Notes: a model not told the origin generated them from the letters alone. A stretch of DNA of 64,000 nucleotides from a bacterium (GCA_023228085.1 JALOBW010000002.1:124001-188000); one strand, 5' to 3'. Numbered from the stretch's first letter, positions 50,696-60,214 are shown. A program made the numbers and translations.

Positions 50696-50722
50696 AAAAT
50701 CCAATACGATTGTGTTGGATTT
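50696..50722 (-). terminator. Terminator of obgE
   Basis: AAAATCCAAC-ACAATC-GTATTGGATTTTTTT on the minus strand. Confidence 0.8.
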
Positions 50723-50746
50723 TAATTAAATTGTTTTGCATTAAAA

Positions 50747-51724
50747 CTATTTTTTCATGCCTACTTTCTCGTCTTTTATTTTGTTCAATACTTTTTTAAA
50801 TTCTTCCATTGAATCGTAATCGTATATAGAAAATGCTTTAATATTTCCGTTGTATTTTTTAAAAGCTTTTATCTTTTTTTCTATTTCTTTTTTGTCAACG
50901 GTATCACTTCTACTCAAAAAGACATATTCTTCTTTATTTAATAGCTCTTTATTGTATTTACCAAGCTCTTTTCTTATGGTCTTGTAGTCTGTTATGGGTG
51001 TTGCCGAATCGGATGCAATAAAGTGAAATAATATTTTTGTCCTTTCTACGTGACGTAAAAATTTTATACCTAAGCCCTTCCCCGAAGAAGCTCTCTCTAT
51101 TAGTCCAGGAATATCGGCTAGGATTAGTTCATAATAAACTCCTAGATTGGGCTCTAAAGTTGTAAAGGGATAGTTGGCTACTTTTGGATTGGCATCGGTT
51201 AACTCTTTAAGCAGGCTGGATTTACCAACATTTGGAAGTCCTACAAAACCAATATCTGCCATCATTTTTAATTCTAGCCTAAGTTCAAATTCCTCCCCCG
51301 GAGTACCCGGTTGAGATTCCATGGGAGTTGTATTTCGCGATGAACGAAATTGAAAATTTCCTTTTCCTCCTTTTCCTCCTTTGGCTAGGAGGATTTTTTC
51401 GCCAACTGTTGTCATCTCGGTATCTGCACCAGTTGTAAGGTTGTGAATAATAGTGCCAACTGGAAATTTTAAAACAATATCCTGTCCACTTGTTCCGTCA
51501 ACAAATTGTCCTTTTCCATTTATTCCTTTTTCTGCTTCTAATACTTTCTTGAATCTGAATTGTTGGAGTGCGTCTAACTCTGATACGCCAATAGCATAAA
51601 CACTTCCTCCTCGGCCGCCCGATCCACCAGTCGGACCAAGACTGCAAACAACCTTATTAAAGGCGACTGCTCCTGCTCCTCCGTCTCCCGCTTTTATTTT
51701 GATTGTAACGTCATCTATCAACAT
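50747..51724 (-). CDS. obgE: GTPase Obg
   Basis: Obg, 325 aa, ribosome-associated GTPase. The glycine-rich Obg fold begins MLIDDVTIKIKAGDGGAGAVAF with GGSGGRGGSVY; the G1 motif is GLPNVGKSSLLKEL near residue 160, then FTTLEPNLGV, DIPGLIERASSGKGLG and SRSD (NKxD variant). There is no C-terminal OCT domain, giving the short length. Confidence 0.96.
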   Translation of the reverse strand: MLIDDVTIKIKAGDGGAGAVAFNKVVCSLGPTGGSGGRGGSVYAIGVSELDALQQFRFKKVLEAEKGINGKGQFVDGTSGQDIVLKFPVGTIIHNLTTGADTEMTTVGEKILLAKGGKGGKGNFQFRSSRNTTPMESQPGTPGEEFELRLELKMMADIGFVGLPNVGKSSLLKELTDANPKVANYPFTTLEPNLGVYYELILADIPGLIERASSGKGLGIKFLRHVERTKILFHFIASDSATPITDYKTIRKELGKYNKELLNKEEYVFLSRSDTVDKKEIEKKIKAFKKYNGNIKAFSIYDYDSMEEFKKVLNKIKDEKVGMKK

Positions 51725-51727
51725 ATA

Positions 51728-51968
51728 TATTTAGTAATTAGTGAATATTGGGGACTAGTAACTCGTAATTAGTAACTAGTACATTGTGGCTTGCTTTGCA
51801 AGCCTTAAGACATCTTATTAGATTCCCTTCTTCAAGGGAATGACAAGCATTTAGAGATTAGTAATTAGTAATTCGTAACTAGTAATTAGGGCTAGGGAGT
51901 TTACTTCGTAAACTTAAAAACATCTTATTAGATTCCCGCCTTCGCGGGAATGACAAACAAAGAAATTA
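51728..51968. repeat. REP-like repeats, two tandem copies
   Basis: Two copies between rarA and obgE, with hairpins GGCTTGC-TTT-GCAAGCC near 51788 and AGTTTAC-TTC-GTAAACT near 51899, ending in GATTCCCTTCTTCAAGGGAATGAC and GATTCCCGCCTTCGCGGGAATGAC. The stems of the two small hairpins differ by compensating changes. Confidence 0.75.
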
Positions 51969-51984
51969 AATGACAAGAGTAGGA

Positions 51985-53244
51985 TTAATTTTCATTTTTT
52001 TTAAACTTTATGTATTTTTTTCCTTTTAATTTTTCGGGCATATATTCTTGCTCTTCGGAGTAATTGTAATCGGGACTGTATTTGTAGTCTTTTCCGTATC
52101 CGATATCCTTCATAAATTTTGTCGGAGCATTTCTTAAATGCAACGGAACTGGAAGATTACCTAACTCCCTAGCATCACTTGAAGCTTCATTGTAAGCCAC
52201 ATATAATGCATTTGATTTTTTGCACTTTGCTAAATATACAACGATTTGAGCTAAAATAACATTGCATTCTGGATATCCTATAAAATGACAGGCCTGATAT
52301 CCTGCAACAGCTTGTTCCAACGCCTGAGAATTTGCCAATCCAATGTCTTCGCTGGCGAATCTTACCAATCTGCGAGCGATATAGAGTGGATCTTCTCCCG
52401 ACTCTACCATTCTTGCTAGCCAGTATAGGGCAGCATTTTCGTCTGAGCCCCTGAGGGACTTATGAAGAGCTGAAATTATATTGTAATGTTCTTCTCCATT
52501 CTTGTCGTATAAAATATTTATTCTTTGAAGAGCTTCTTGGATTAATTCTTTCGTTATTTTGATTTCTTTTTTAAAATCATCGGTATCAATATTCGGAGTT
52601 ATAGTATATTCAAGAATGTTCAAAGCTGTTCTTGCATCCCCATTGGCAATACCTCCTATTAGTGCAAGCAAATCCTTAGAAATTTTTATCTTATGCCCAC
52701 CAAAACCTTTTTCTTTATCTTTCAGTGCTCGTTTGAGTATTCCAACAATATCGTCTTTTCCTAATGGCTCAAAAACAAATACTCTTGTTCTCGATAACAG
52801 TGCACCCCTTACTTCAAAGCTTGGATTTTCGGTGGTAGCTCCAATTAAAATAATCAGTCCGTTTTCGAGATGTGGCAGCAAGGCATCCTGCTGGGTCTTG
52901 TTCCAGCGGTGAATTTCATCGATAAAAAGAATCGTTTTTTTTAATCCTAATTGGTTCCCTTTTGCTCTTTCGATAACTTCTCGTAAGTCTTTTAGTCCAC
53001 TAGAGACAGCGCTCATTTTAATAAAGTCTGACTGTGTCTGTTTGGCAATTACTCGTGCAAGAGTAGTTTTTCCTGTGCCAGGAGGACCCCAAAAAATCAT
53101 TGATGGAATATTATCCGATTCAATGGCTTTTCGTAAAAGCTTTCCTTCGCCAATAATAGCAGTCTGCCCCAGAAAATCTTCGAAAGTCTCTGGTCTTAGC
53201 CTATCTGACAATGGCTTATTTTTATTAAGATCAAATAATGTCAT
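51985..53244 (-). CDS. rarA: Replication-associated recombination protein A
   Basis: RarA (MgsA), 419 aa, AAA+ ATPase related to the clamp loader, acting at stalled forks. Walker A GPPGTGKTTLARVIA near residue 53, Walker B ILFIDEIHRWNK near 105, sensor 1 LIGATTENPSFE near 130, the C-terminal MgsA domain (DENAALYWLARMVESGEDP) and LPVPLHLRNAPT near 370. Complete. Confidence 0.96.
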   Translation of the reverse strand: MTLFDLNKNKPLSDRLRPETFEDFLGQTAIIGEGKLLRKAIESDNIPSMIFWGPPGTGKTTLARVIAKQTQSDFIKMSAVSSGLKDLREVIERAKGNQLGLKKTILFIDEIHRWNKTQQDALLPHLENGLIILIGATTENPSFEVRGALLSRTRVFVFEPLGKDDIVGILKRALKDKEKGFGGHKIKISKDLLALIGGIANGDARTALNILEYTITPNIDTDDFKKEIKITKELIQEALQRINILYDKNGEEHYNIISALHKSLRGSDENAALYWLARMVESGEDPLYIARRLVRFASEDIGLANSQALEQAVAGYQACHFIGYPECNVILAQIVVYLAKCKKSNALYVAYNEASSDARELGNLPVPLHLRNAPTKFMKDIGYGKDYKYSPDYNYSEEQEYMPEKLKGKKYIKFKKNEN

Positions 53245-53320
53245 ACTCTTTACAACATTATTATTTATTTTCTTATAAAAAGCAAGTAAAGACTAGTTTT
53301 TCGCCAAAAAAATGCATATC

Positions 53321-54550
53321 CTACACGTTTTCTTCGCTTCCGAATATAGTCGTAGGTTCTACGGTTGCATATTTTCTGGCAATTATCCAATCAAAAGACA
53401 TTACACCAACACCATCATCAGCCGTGATGGCTAAAATTAATTTTTTTGTTGCGGGAGCATTTGATGTTGTTGTTTGCGAAGCTCGGTTTCTTGCAACATA
53501 CACAGTTCCTGAACGAATCTCAAATCCATAAATCGCTGGGGTATTGCAGGTAAATGCAGCTCCATTACTATTATTGACATTGATAGTATTTGCCTTGGGA
53601 TTCAATCCTGCAAGTGCAGTCAAAGTGCTCCCGATACCTAGCCTCATACCATATGTCGTGGTTGTTATTTGTGTGACATTTGCCTCAATAATACTATTGT
53701 CGGACACTGCATTGGTTGTTGAAAAATATTCCCAGTTAATTGTTGCTCCCGAAATTGTAAGTTTGCCATTACTTTCGGACCATGTTGGAGGATATGATAA
53801 TCGAGTCCATTTCGATGTGTCGATAGTGCCGTCATCAAAGTCATCAAAGAGCGTAAAAACATTACTTCCATTTGAAGTGGTAACAGCAGAAGTATTTCCG
53901 TAGTACATAAAAATTGAAGTATTTCCGCTAATTAGAGATGGGACTTTGACCCAGACTGTAGCAGTACTAGAATCTGTTTTGGATTCAATCCAATAGTCTA
54001 GTAATGTCTTGCCATCGGAAGAAGTAAATCTAAGATCATCAAAGTCTGCTTGCATATCGGAGTCATAAGTAACTACTAACTTGATTTGATAATCAGTAAG
54101 AGCAGAAGTAGAGGAAACCGTTATTGGTTTTCTTTTATTCCAACCTGGTATACCGCTACTAGAGATGGAATATTTACTAGATGAAGAGGAGTAGTAGTAG
54201 GTACTAGAATCGGACATGATAGTAGAAATAATAAAATTAGTACCGTCAGTAGAAGAATAGGAATAGTATCCACCACTAGGGTCTCTGGCGTTAATGCCAT
54301 TTCCTAGGGCTGCATTAACTTCCGCAGAACAATTACTTCCAATATTGCAAGCAGTGCTAGAAATAGGATAACTAGGATGAGAGGCATTGTATGCCAACAG
54401 CGTATTTACCAATTGATGAATGTCTGCCTTCCTTTTAGCATCGTTTGCACTGTTAATTGCACCTGTCATTGAAATAATTAGAATACCAAAAAGAATGCCA
54501 ATAATAGCAATAACAATTAATAGCTCTATTAGTGTGAATGATTTTTGCAT
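53321..54550 (-). CDS. Pilin-like surface protein with DUF2341-type domain
   Basis: 409 aa, the most divergent family member. Signal MQKSFTLIELLIVIAIIG, a stalk of related design (ANDAKRKADIHQLVNTLLAY, Cys pair NIGSNCS), then GIPGWNKRKPITVSSTSALTDYQIKLVVTYD and FDDLRFTSSDGKTLLDYWIES, ending a first domain with IFMYYGNTSAV, typical of DUF2341 beta-sandwich domains often next to lectin-like folds; a second beta domain (FDDFDDGTIDTSKWTRLS) follows and resembles a concanavalin-type lectin. It lies upstream of rarA by about 75 bp. Ligand unknown. Confidence 0.85.
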   Translation of the reverse strand: MQKSFTLIELLIVIAIIGILFGILIISMTGAINSANDAKRKADIHQLVNTLLAYNASHPSYPISSTACNIGSNCSAEVNAALGNGINARDPSGGYYSYSSTDGTNFIISTIMSDSSTYYYSSSSSKYSISSSGIPGWNKRKPITVSSTSALTDYQIKLVVTYDSDMQADFDDLRFTSSDGKTLLDYWIESKTDSSTATVWVKVPSLISGNTSIFMYYGNTSAVTTSNGSNVFTLFDDFDDGTIDTSKWTRLSYPPTWSESNGKLTISGATINWEYFSTTNAVSDNSIIEANVTQITTTTYGMRLGIGSTLTALAGLNPKANTINVNNSNGAAFTCNTPAIYGFEIRSGTVYVARNRASQTTTSNAPATKKLILAITADDGVGVMSFDWIIARKYATVEPTTIFGSEENV

Positions 54551-54644
54551 CTATAATCAAAAGTTATACACTAATATTATATCAGAATGTATTGTAAATT
54601 AAAAGAACTCTACTTCGATAATTGGTGGACTTTTGTCCTTTTTT

Positions 54645-54653
54645 TGCTATAAT
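54645..54653 (+). promoter_or_regulatory. Extended -10 box of valS
   Basis: TGCTATAAT, a perfect extended -10, lies about 40 bases before the valS ATG. A -35 box is weak (TGGACT, 16 bases upstream). The same TGCTATAATG string occurs before the PHP gene at 31041. Confidence 0.6.
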
Positions 54654-54692
54654 GACCTTGTTTTTATATTTAATTTAAGACAATTCAAAAAA

Positions 54693-57065
54693 ATGGAAAA
54701 TCCAGAAAAAAATACCCTTTCCGAAGTTTTTTTCCCTAAGAGTTATGATTTTAAGGAAAAGGAAGAAAAATGGAGAAAGATTTGGACCGATACAAAACTT
54801 TATGAATTCAATTATCAGGAAGGAAAGCCTACTTTTACTGTTGACACTCCTCCTCCTTATGTTTCAGCCGATCATTTACATGCTGGACACATAATGTCTT
54901 ATACTCAGGCTGAATTCATTGTCAGGTACAAGAGAATGCAGGGATATAATGTGTTTTATCCAATGGGATTTGATGACAACGGACTACCAACGGAAAGATT
55001 TGTTGAAAAGAAATACAAGATTGATAAATCAAAAATAACAAAGTCAGAATTTATTGATCTTTGTTTAAAGGAAACAGAAAAAGGAATTGAAACTTATAGG
55101 AATTTATGGAATAGCCTTGGAATTTCGGTTGATTGGTCAAAGACATACAGTACTATCGCTCCATTACCGACAAAGGTTTCTCAATGGTCAATCCTTGATC
55201 TTTATGAAAAAGGGCTAATTTACAAAAAGGAATTGCCGATTTTATGGTGCCCATTTTGTGGTACTGCTATTTCGCAATCCGACCTTGAAACTAAAGAAAG
55301 AGACTCAAAGATGAATTATATAAAGTTCGGGCTTTCGGATGGAAGTACTGGTATAATTGCAACAACCAGACCAGAAATGCTACCAGCATGTGTTGCTGTA
55401 TATTTTAATCCTACCGATGAGAGGTATGTCCACCTAAAGGACACTGAAGCAACAGTTCCTTTGTTTGATTTTAAAGTTCCAATAAGGACAAGTGACGCCG
55501 TGGATAAAGAAAAAGGCACGGGACTTATGATGGTATGTACCTGGGGAGACCAAGAGGATTTGGAAAAATGGAGATTAGATAATTTACCAACCAAGAATTT
55601 AATTACTGAAGATGGAAAAATAACTGAGCTAGGTGGAAAATATCAAGGAATGGGAATTGAAGAGGCAAGAAAAGCTGTGATTACTGATTTATCTGAAGCG
55701 GGAATACTTGAGAAACAAGAAAGTATAATCCAATCGGTTAATGTACACGAAAGATGCGATACTCCTGTTGAATTTGTCTTAAGCAAGCAATGGTTTATAA
55801 AGATAACCGACAATAAGGAAAAGTGGTTAGAGATGGGTAAAAAAATAAACTGGTTCCCTTCTCATATGTTTAATAATTATGAAATCTGGGTGGATTCCTT
55901 AAAATGGGATTGGTGTATATCTAGGCAGAGATATTATGGAGTTCCATTTCCTTTTTGGATATGCCAAGACTGTGGTGAAGTAATAGTCCCTAGAAAAGAA
56001 GATTTACCAGTAAATCCATTTGAACAAAAACCACCAGTTGATATTTGTCCAAAGTGTGCAAGTAAAAATATTGAACCCGAAAAAGATGTGATGGATACTT
56101 GGGCGACTTCTTCTTGTACTCCTTTCTTACTAAGAGAGATTGTAGGAAAACCAGAATTGTTTCCTGTTGATGTAAGACCAAACGCTCATGAGATTATTAG
56201 GACATGGGACTTTTATTCGGTTGTGAAAAGTACCATGCATTTTAATTCTGTTCCTTTTAAAAACTTGATGATATCTGGACACGGACTAGACGAACAAGGT
56301 AGGAAGATATCAAAACGTTTGGGAAATTATACTCCATCAGATAAGCTGGTAGAAGAATATGGAGCAGATGCGATAAGGTATTGGGCAACTGGAGCTGGAC
56401 TCGGACAAAATCTAAGGTTTAATCCAAAGGAAATAAAGAAAGGAAAACAGATTTCTACAAAGTTATGGAATGTTGCCAGATTCATTATGATGTATGATCA
56501 AAGTAATAATAATTCTGCAGAACCAGCTTTTGAGCATGCTGATAAGTGGATTTCCGAAGAATTGAATAAGACAATTGAAGAAGCTACAAAACATTTTGAA
56601 GGATATGAATATGCTAAGGCAAAAATGGCGATTGAGGAATTCTTTATGTCAAAATTTGCTGATTACTACGTGGAATTTGTAAAATATAGATTGAATGGAG
56701 AAGATGACGCATCACGAAATGCAGCACTCACAATACTTAAAAAGACTTTCTGTAATATCTTAAAAATGTATGCTCCAATAATCCCATTTATTACAGAAGA
56801 ATTGTATCAATATTTTAAAGAAGAAAAAGAGGAAAGAACTATCCATACCTCACCATGGCCAAAGGTAATCAAGTCTATGGAACAGATTGATATTTCTGAT
56901 TTTAATGAGGCATTAACTACTATTGATGAAATCAGGAAATATAAATCCGAGAATCAAATATCTCTCGGGGCAGAGATTCCTGAATACAAACTGAATACAA
57001 AAGTTAACCTTGATAAATATGGCTTGCTGGTTGGAAAGGTTGGAAAAGTAAACAGATTTATATAA
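54693..57065 (+). CDS. valS: Valyl-tRNA synthetase
   Basis: 790 aa from the ATG at 54693-54695 (MENPEKNTLSEVFFPKSYDF); a frame extension to 54633 reads through the promoter. HIGH is present as PPYVSADHLHAGHIMSYTQ near residue 50, with PMGFDDNGLPTERFVEKK following, a pattern more like the archaeal/Rickettsia type of ValRS than the E. coli one. Editing domain: IATTRPEMLPACVAVYF. KMSKS is EQGRKISKRLGNYTP near 545. The C-terminal coiled-coil arm of the E. coli enzyme is lacking or much reduced. Only plus-strand housekeeping gene in the right half. Confidence 0.94.
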   Translation: MENPEKNTLSEVFFPKSYDFKEKEEKWRKIWTDTKLYEFNYQEGKPTFTVDTPPPYVSADHLHAGHIMSYTQAEFIVRYKRMQGYNVFYPMGFDDNGLPTERFVEKKYKIDKSKITKSEFIDLCLKETEKGIETYRNLWNSLGISVDWSKTYSTIAPLPTKVSQWSILDLYEKGLIYKKELPILWCPFCGTAISQSDLETKERDSKMNYIKFGLSDGSTGIIATTRPEMLPACVAVYFNPTDERYVHLKDTEATVPLFDFKVPIRTSDAVDKEKGTGLMMVCTWGDQEDLEKWRLDNLPTKNLITEDGKITELGGKYQGMGIEEARKAVITDLSEAGILEKQESIIQSVNVHERCDTPVEFVLSKQWFIKITDNKEKWLEMGKKINWFPSHMFNNYEIWVDSLKWDWCISRQRYYGVPFPFWICQDCGEVIVPRKEDLPVNPFEQKPPVDICPKCASKNIEPEKDVMDTWATSSCTPFLLREIVGKPELFPVDVRPNAHEIIRTWDFYSVVKSTMHFNSVPFKNLMISGHGLDEQGRKISKRLGNYTPSDKLVEEYGADAIRYWATGAGLGQNLRFNPKEIKKGKQISTKLWNVARFIMMYDQSNNNSAEPAFEHADKWISEELNKTIEEATKHFEGYEYAKAKMAIEEFFMSKFADYYVEFVKYRLNGEDDASRNAALTILKKTFCNILKMYAPIIPFITEELYQYFKEEKEERTIHTSPWPKVIKSMEQIDISDFNEALTTIDEIRKYKSENQISLGAEIPEYKLNTKVNLDKYGLLVGKVGKVNRFI

Positions 57066-57066
57066 T

Positions 57067-57094
57067 AAAAAAATCGCCTTTGGGCGAATTTTTT
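57067..57094. terminator. Terminator shared by valS and the 57096 gene
   Basis: AAAAAAATCGCC-TTTG-GGCGAATTTTTT, symmetrical, lying between convergent genes and usable in both directions. Confidence 0.85.
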
Positions 57095-57095
57095 A

Positions 57096-60095
57096 TTATT
57101 GTATTTGGAAGTACTTGCTTCTCTCTACTGATAGTCTTTCCCTTTCAAGTTGTCTTTCTCTTTCTTTTTCTTCCTTATTCTTTTTTAATAGTAGGAATAA
57201 AAGATAGAATAATGTGATTAATAATAGAAGGAGGAATAATCCAAACCCTATTATCAATAATATCAACCATCCTCCATTTAAAAAGTCTAGACTTGCCATA
57301 CCGTAAGCGGCAGCAATTTTGGTATTTGTGACATTTATTAATAGGCTATCTCTGATAGTATCAATATTTCTTCCATTTAACTCTACGCTATTAGTAAGCG
57401 CTGTCTCTCTTTCTGTAAATTCTGATTCTCCGCTAAGTTTAATTCTGAAAGATAAAACCTTGCTTTCTCTTGGTTTAAAATCACCCATTACTATTCCATT
57501 ACTAATATCAATTCCGAGTGGTTGCCCAGTAATTGATACATTAGAAACCTCAGCAATTTTTATTGGCAATACGTTTGTTAAGAAAATACTATTAAGAGTT
57601 TCGTCTAGCTGTGATGCGACTGTCACTTGAATATCTATTTCATCGCCTGGATTTGCTGTAATGTTTCTTGACCATTCTTTCTTTTGTGTGACATTTTTCC
57701 CTATGATTTCTAGACTCAATGCACTATCTTGAATAACTTCACAAGTAGGCTCTTCTTTTACTTCAACTTTTTTAACAGTTGTAATAGGTTTTACTACTGT
57801 TTTTACGGGGGTACTGACTACACAAGAAGAAACTGCGACGTAGTCTTTGCTGTATGTGCTATCAGACCATGAATATAGTCCGCCATCGTATCCAACAGAC
57901 CAAGCTCGGTAATAATATGTTCCTCCCGAAACTGTATCAGTATAACTATTAGAAGTTCCATAATAAACGATTGTACCATCTGTAACAGAGGTTGGATAAC
58001 TACCTGTTTTTCTAATGACAGTAGTATATGCTGCTCCATTTCCCCTTGCCCAAGTTAAACTAACCTTTCCGCATCCATATGTTGTTGCATTAAAAGATGT
58101 TGGTGTCTCAGGTTGGGTGATAAATTTTAGAACACTTCCATAGATATTTCCACTTGCCTCTGCTCTGAATTGATAAGCTTTTCCTGGCTGTAATCCACTA
58201 AGATCTTCGGAAAAATAATCTCCTGAATTCTTATTTATTGAATTTGTAGTACTATTCATACTAGAACTAACTCTTCCCCAAGCAAATCTAACATTGGCGT
58301 TATTGCCACTTGTAAGATATCCGTTTATTCTAGCTGTCGTTGTTTTTATATTAGTAGCTGGATTAGTAGTGACCGACGCATTAGTATTATTATTGTTGTT
58401 TAAATCTCTAACTAATATACTAACATTTGCAGTTGAATATCCTCCTCTATTATTAGTGACGTTTATAGTACAGTAATAAGTTGTGTCGTAATTAACCATT
58501 GGAGCATAATAGGTAGGATTTATTGTATTGTAATTTGATAAATTACCACCAGTACAATTCCAATTATATGTTAAGGAATATCCATTTGGATCATAAGCAG
58601 TGACGTTTAGAGGTACTGAGGCACCTTCATTTACCTCTCTATTTCCTCCCGAACTGATAATAGGATTACTTGAATTGTATTGATTTGCGTAAGTACTACA
58701 ACTTGCATTTGAACCACCATTAATTCCATAACATGTCCAATACCATGGTCCTGATCCAGAAACAGTACTAGGATTTCCGCTATTACATAATCCGTAATAT
58801 GGCATTGATGATAAGGTTTGCCCATTAGATGAACCACATATACCACTATTTGTTCCTGTGTAGATATAAACTATATCACTAGCTGAACCTCCTTTGCTAT
58901 CAGTGACGGTAAGTGTACAATTATAATTTGTATTATATGTATTATAAGAATAATTATTAGCAGTAAAAGTTGGGTTCAAAACATTTGAACTAGATAAACT
59001 TCCTCCATTGCATGACCATTTATATGTCAAAGGGTCTCCGTCTGGATCTGATACACTAGGAGTTAACTTAACAGATGCTCCAGATTGTATATTTTTATCA
59101 GGTCCAGCATCAACAATTGGATTATTATTTTGAGAAGATGATCCGATTGTTATGGTAAGATAATCTGTTCCAAATCCTCCTCGTCCATCGCTAACAGTAA
59201 TGGTACAAGTAGCAGTATTTCCTGCTCCAGAAGATGCATAAAAATTAGGACTCATTATGCTTGAACTTGAGACACTCCCGCCATTACATGACCAATTATA
59301 TGTCAAAGGGTCTCCGTCTGGGTCTGATACACTAGGAGTTAACTTTGTGGTAGATCCCGGAGCAACAGTCTTGTCAGAACCAGCATCAACTTCTGGGTTA
59401 TGATTTTCTTGACTAGAATTGACAATTGAAATATAGACATCGTCATTACTTGAAGCTCCTTTATTGTCAGTAGCAGTTAGTGTACATGTTGCAGTAGTAT
59501 CAACGCTTACAGTTGGAGCTGTGAAGGTGGGACTAAGACTTGTAGAATTAGAAATATTACCCATTGAACAACTCCAACTTAAAGTTAATGGGTCTCCGTC
59601 TGGGTCATTAGCATCTCCTAACAAAACAACTGTTTTCCCTGAAAAAGCTGTTTTGTTTTGACCAGCATCTACGCTAGGGGGATTGTTAGTAGTAGGATTA
59701 GAACCTCCAGTAATAGTAATTTCTACAGAATCGCTAGCACTACTACTGCCATTATCTGCTGTAAGAGTACAGCTAATTATAGTTCCAGCGGCAGCATCCG
59801 GCAGATTTAGAGTTGGAGACAATGCAGTTGAGCTAGATAAACTTCCTCCAGTACAAGTCCAACGATATGTTAAAGGATCTCCATCCGAATCAGCCACATT
59901 AGGAGTTAAAAGAATTGAACTTCCAGCTTGGGCGTTTCTATTTTGTCCTGCATCAACAGTGATAGTCCCTGCGAATAAATAGCTTATTCCAAACACTAAG
60001 GAAATTATAAGTATTCCTTGTAGAACAAGCGCAAAAGAAATAAACTGGCTCTTTGTGCTGAAAAAATCTTTAGTTTTGTTGATTATCTCTTTCAT
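57096..60095 (-). CDS. Giant membrane-anchored surface protein with PKD-like, Cys-rich and Fn3-like domains
   Basis: 999 aa. An N-terminal helix (LVLQGILIISLVFGISYLFAG) is followed by four PKD-like beta domains (each VDAG, then SDPDGDPLTYxWxC, then CTLTVxD), one Cys-rich module near residue 420-470 (CGSSNGQTLSSMPYYGLCNSG, GPWYWTCYGINGGSNASC), a fifth PKD-like domain, two fibronectin III-like domains, and a DUF11-like domain (NITANPGDEIDIQVTV, TNVLPIKIAEV). A C-terminal membrane helix near 940-965 and a basic tail (KKNKEEKERERQLERERLS) anchor it. Likely a cell-surface adhesin or S-layer-associated protein. Next to the second giant gene. Confidence 0.88.
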   Translation of the reverse strand: MKEIINKTKDFFSTKSQFISFALVLQGILIISLVFGISYLFAGTITVDAGQNRNAQAGSSILLTPNVADSDGDPLTYRWTCTGGSLSSSTALSPTLNLPDAAAGTIISCTLTADNGSSSASDSVEITITGGSNPTTNNPPSVDAGQNKTAFSGKTVVLLGDANDPDGDPLTLSWSCSMGNISNSTSLSPTFTAPTVSVDTTATCTLTATDNKGASSNDDVYISIVNSSQENHNPEVDAGSDKTVAPGSTTKLTPSVSDPDGDPLTYNWSCNGGSVSSSSIMSPNFYASSGAGNTATCTITVSDGRGGFGTDYLTITIGSSSQNNNPIVDAGPDKNIQSGASVKLTPSVSDPDGDPLTYKWSCNGGSLSSSNVLNPTFTANNYSYNTYNTNYNCTLTVTDSKGGSASDIVYIYTGTNSGICGSSNGQTLSSMPYYGLCNSGNPSTVSGSGPWYWTCYGINGGSNASCSTYANQYNSSNPIISSGGNREVNEGASVPLNVTAYDPNGYSLTYNWNCTGGNLSNYNTINPTYYAPMVNYDTTYYCTINVTNNRGGYSTANVSILVRDLNNNNNTNASVTTNPATNIKTTTARINGYLTSGNNANVRFAWGRVSSSMNSTTNSINKNSGDYFSEDLSGLQPGKAYQFRAEASGNIYGSVLKFITQPETPTSFNATTYGCGKVSLTWARGNGAAYTTVIRKTGSYPTSVTDGTIVYYGTSNSYTDTVSGGTYYYRAWSVGYDGGLYSWSDSTYSKDYVAVSSCVVSTPVKTVVKPITTVKKVEVKEEPTCEVIQDSALSLEIIGKNVTQKKEWSRNITANPGDEIDIQVTVASQLDETLNSIFLTNVLPIKIAEVSNVSITGQPLGIDISNGIVMGDFKPRESKVLSFRIKLSGESEFTERETALTNSVELNGRNIDTIRDSLLINVTNTKIAAAYGMASLDFLNGGWLILLIIGFGLFLLLLLITLFYLLFLLLKKNKEEKERERQLERERLSVERSKYFQIQ

Positions 60096-60182
60096 ATTTT
60101 TGTAGAAATTACTGATTAATCATTTGATTTAATTTATCTTTTTAAATATTATATAACAAAAGTGATTTTATGTCAATAGTTA

Positions 60183-60214
60183 AACAAGAAAACGCTTTTA
60201 AGCGTATTCTTGTT
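60183..60214 (-). terminator. Terminator of the second giant surface gene
   Basis: AACAAGAA-ACGCTTAAAAGCGT-type nested stem followed by TTCTTGTTT on the minus strand. Confidence 0.75.
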
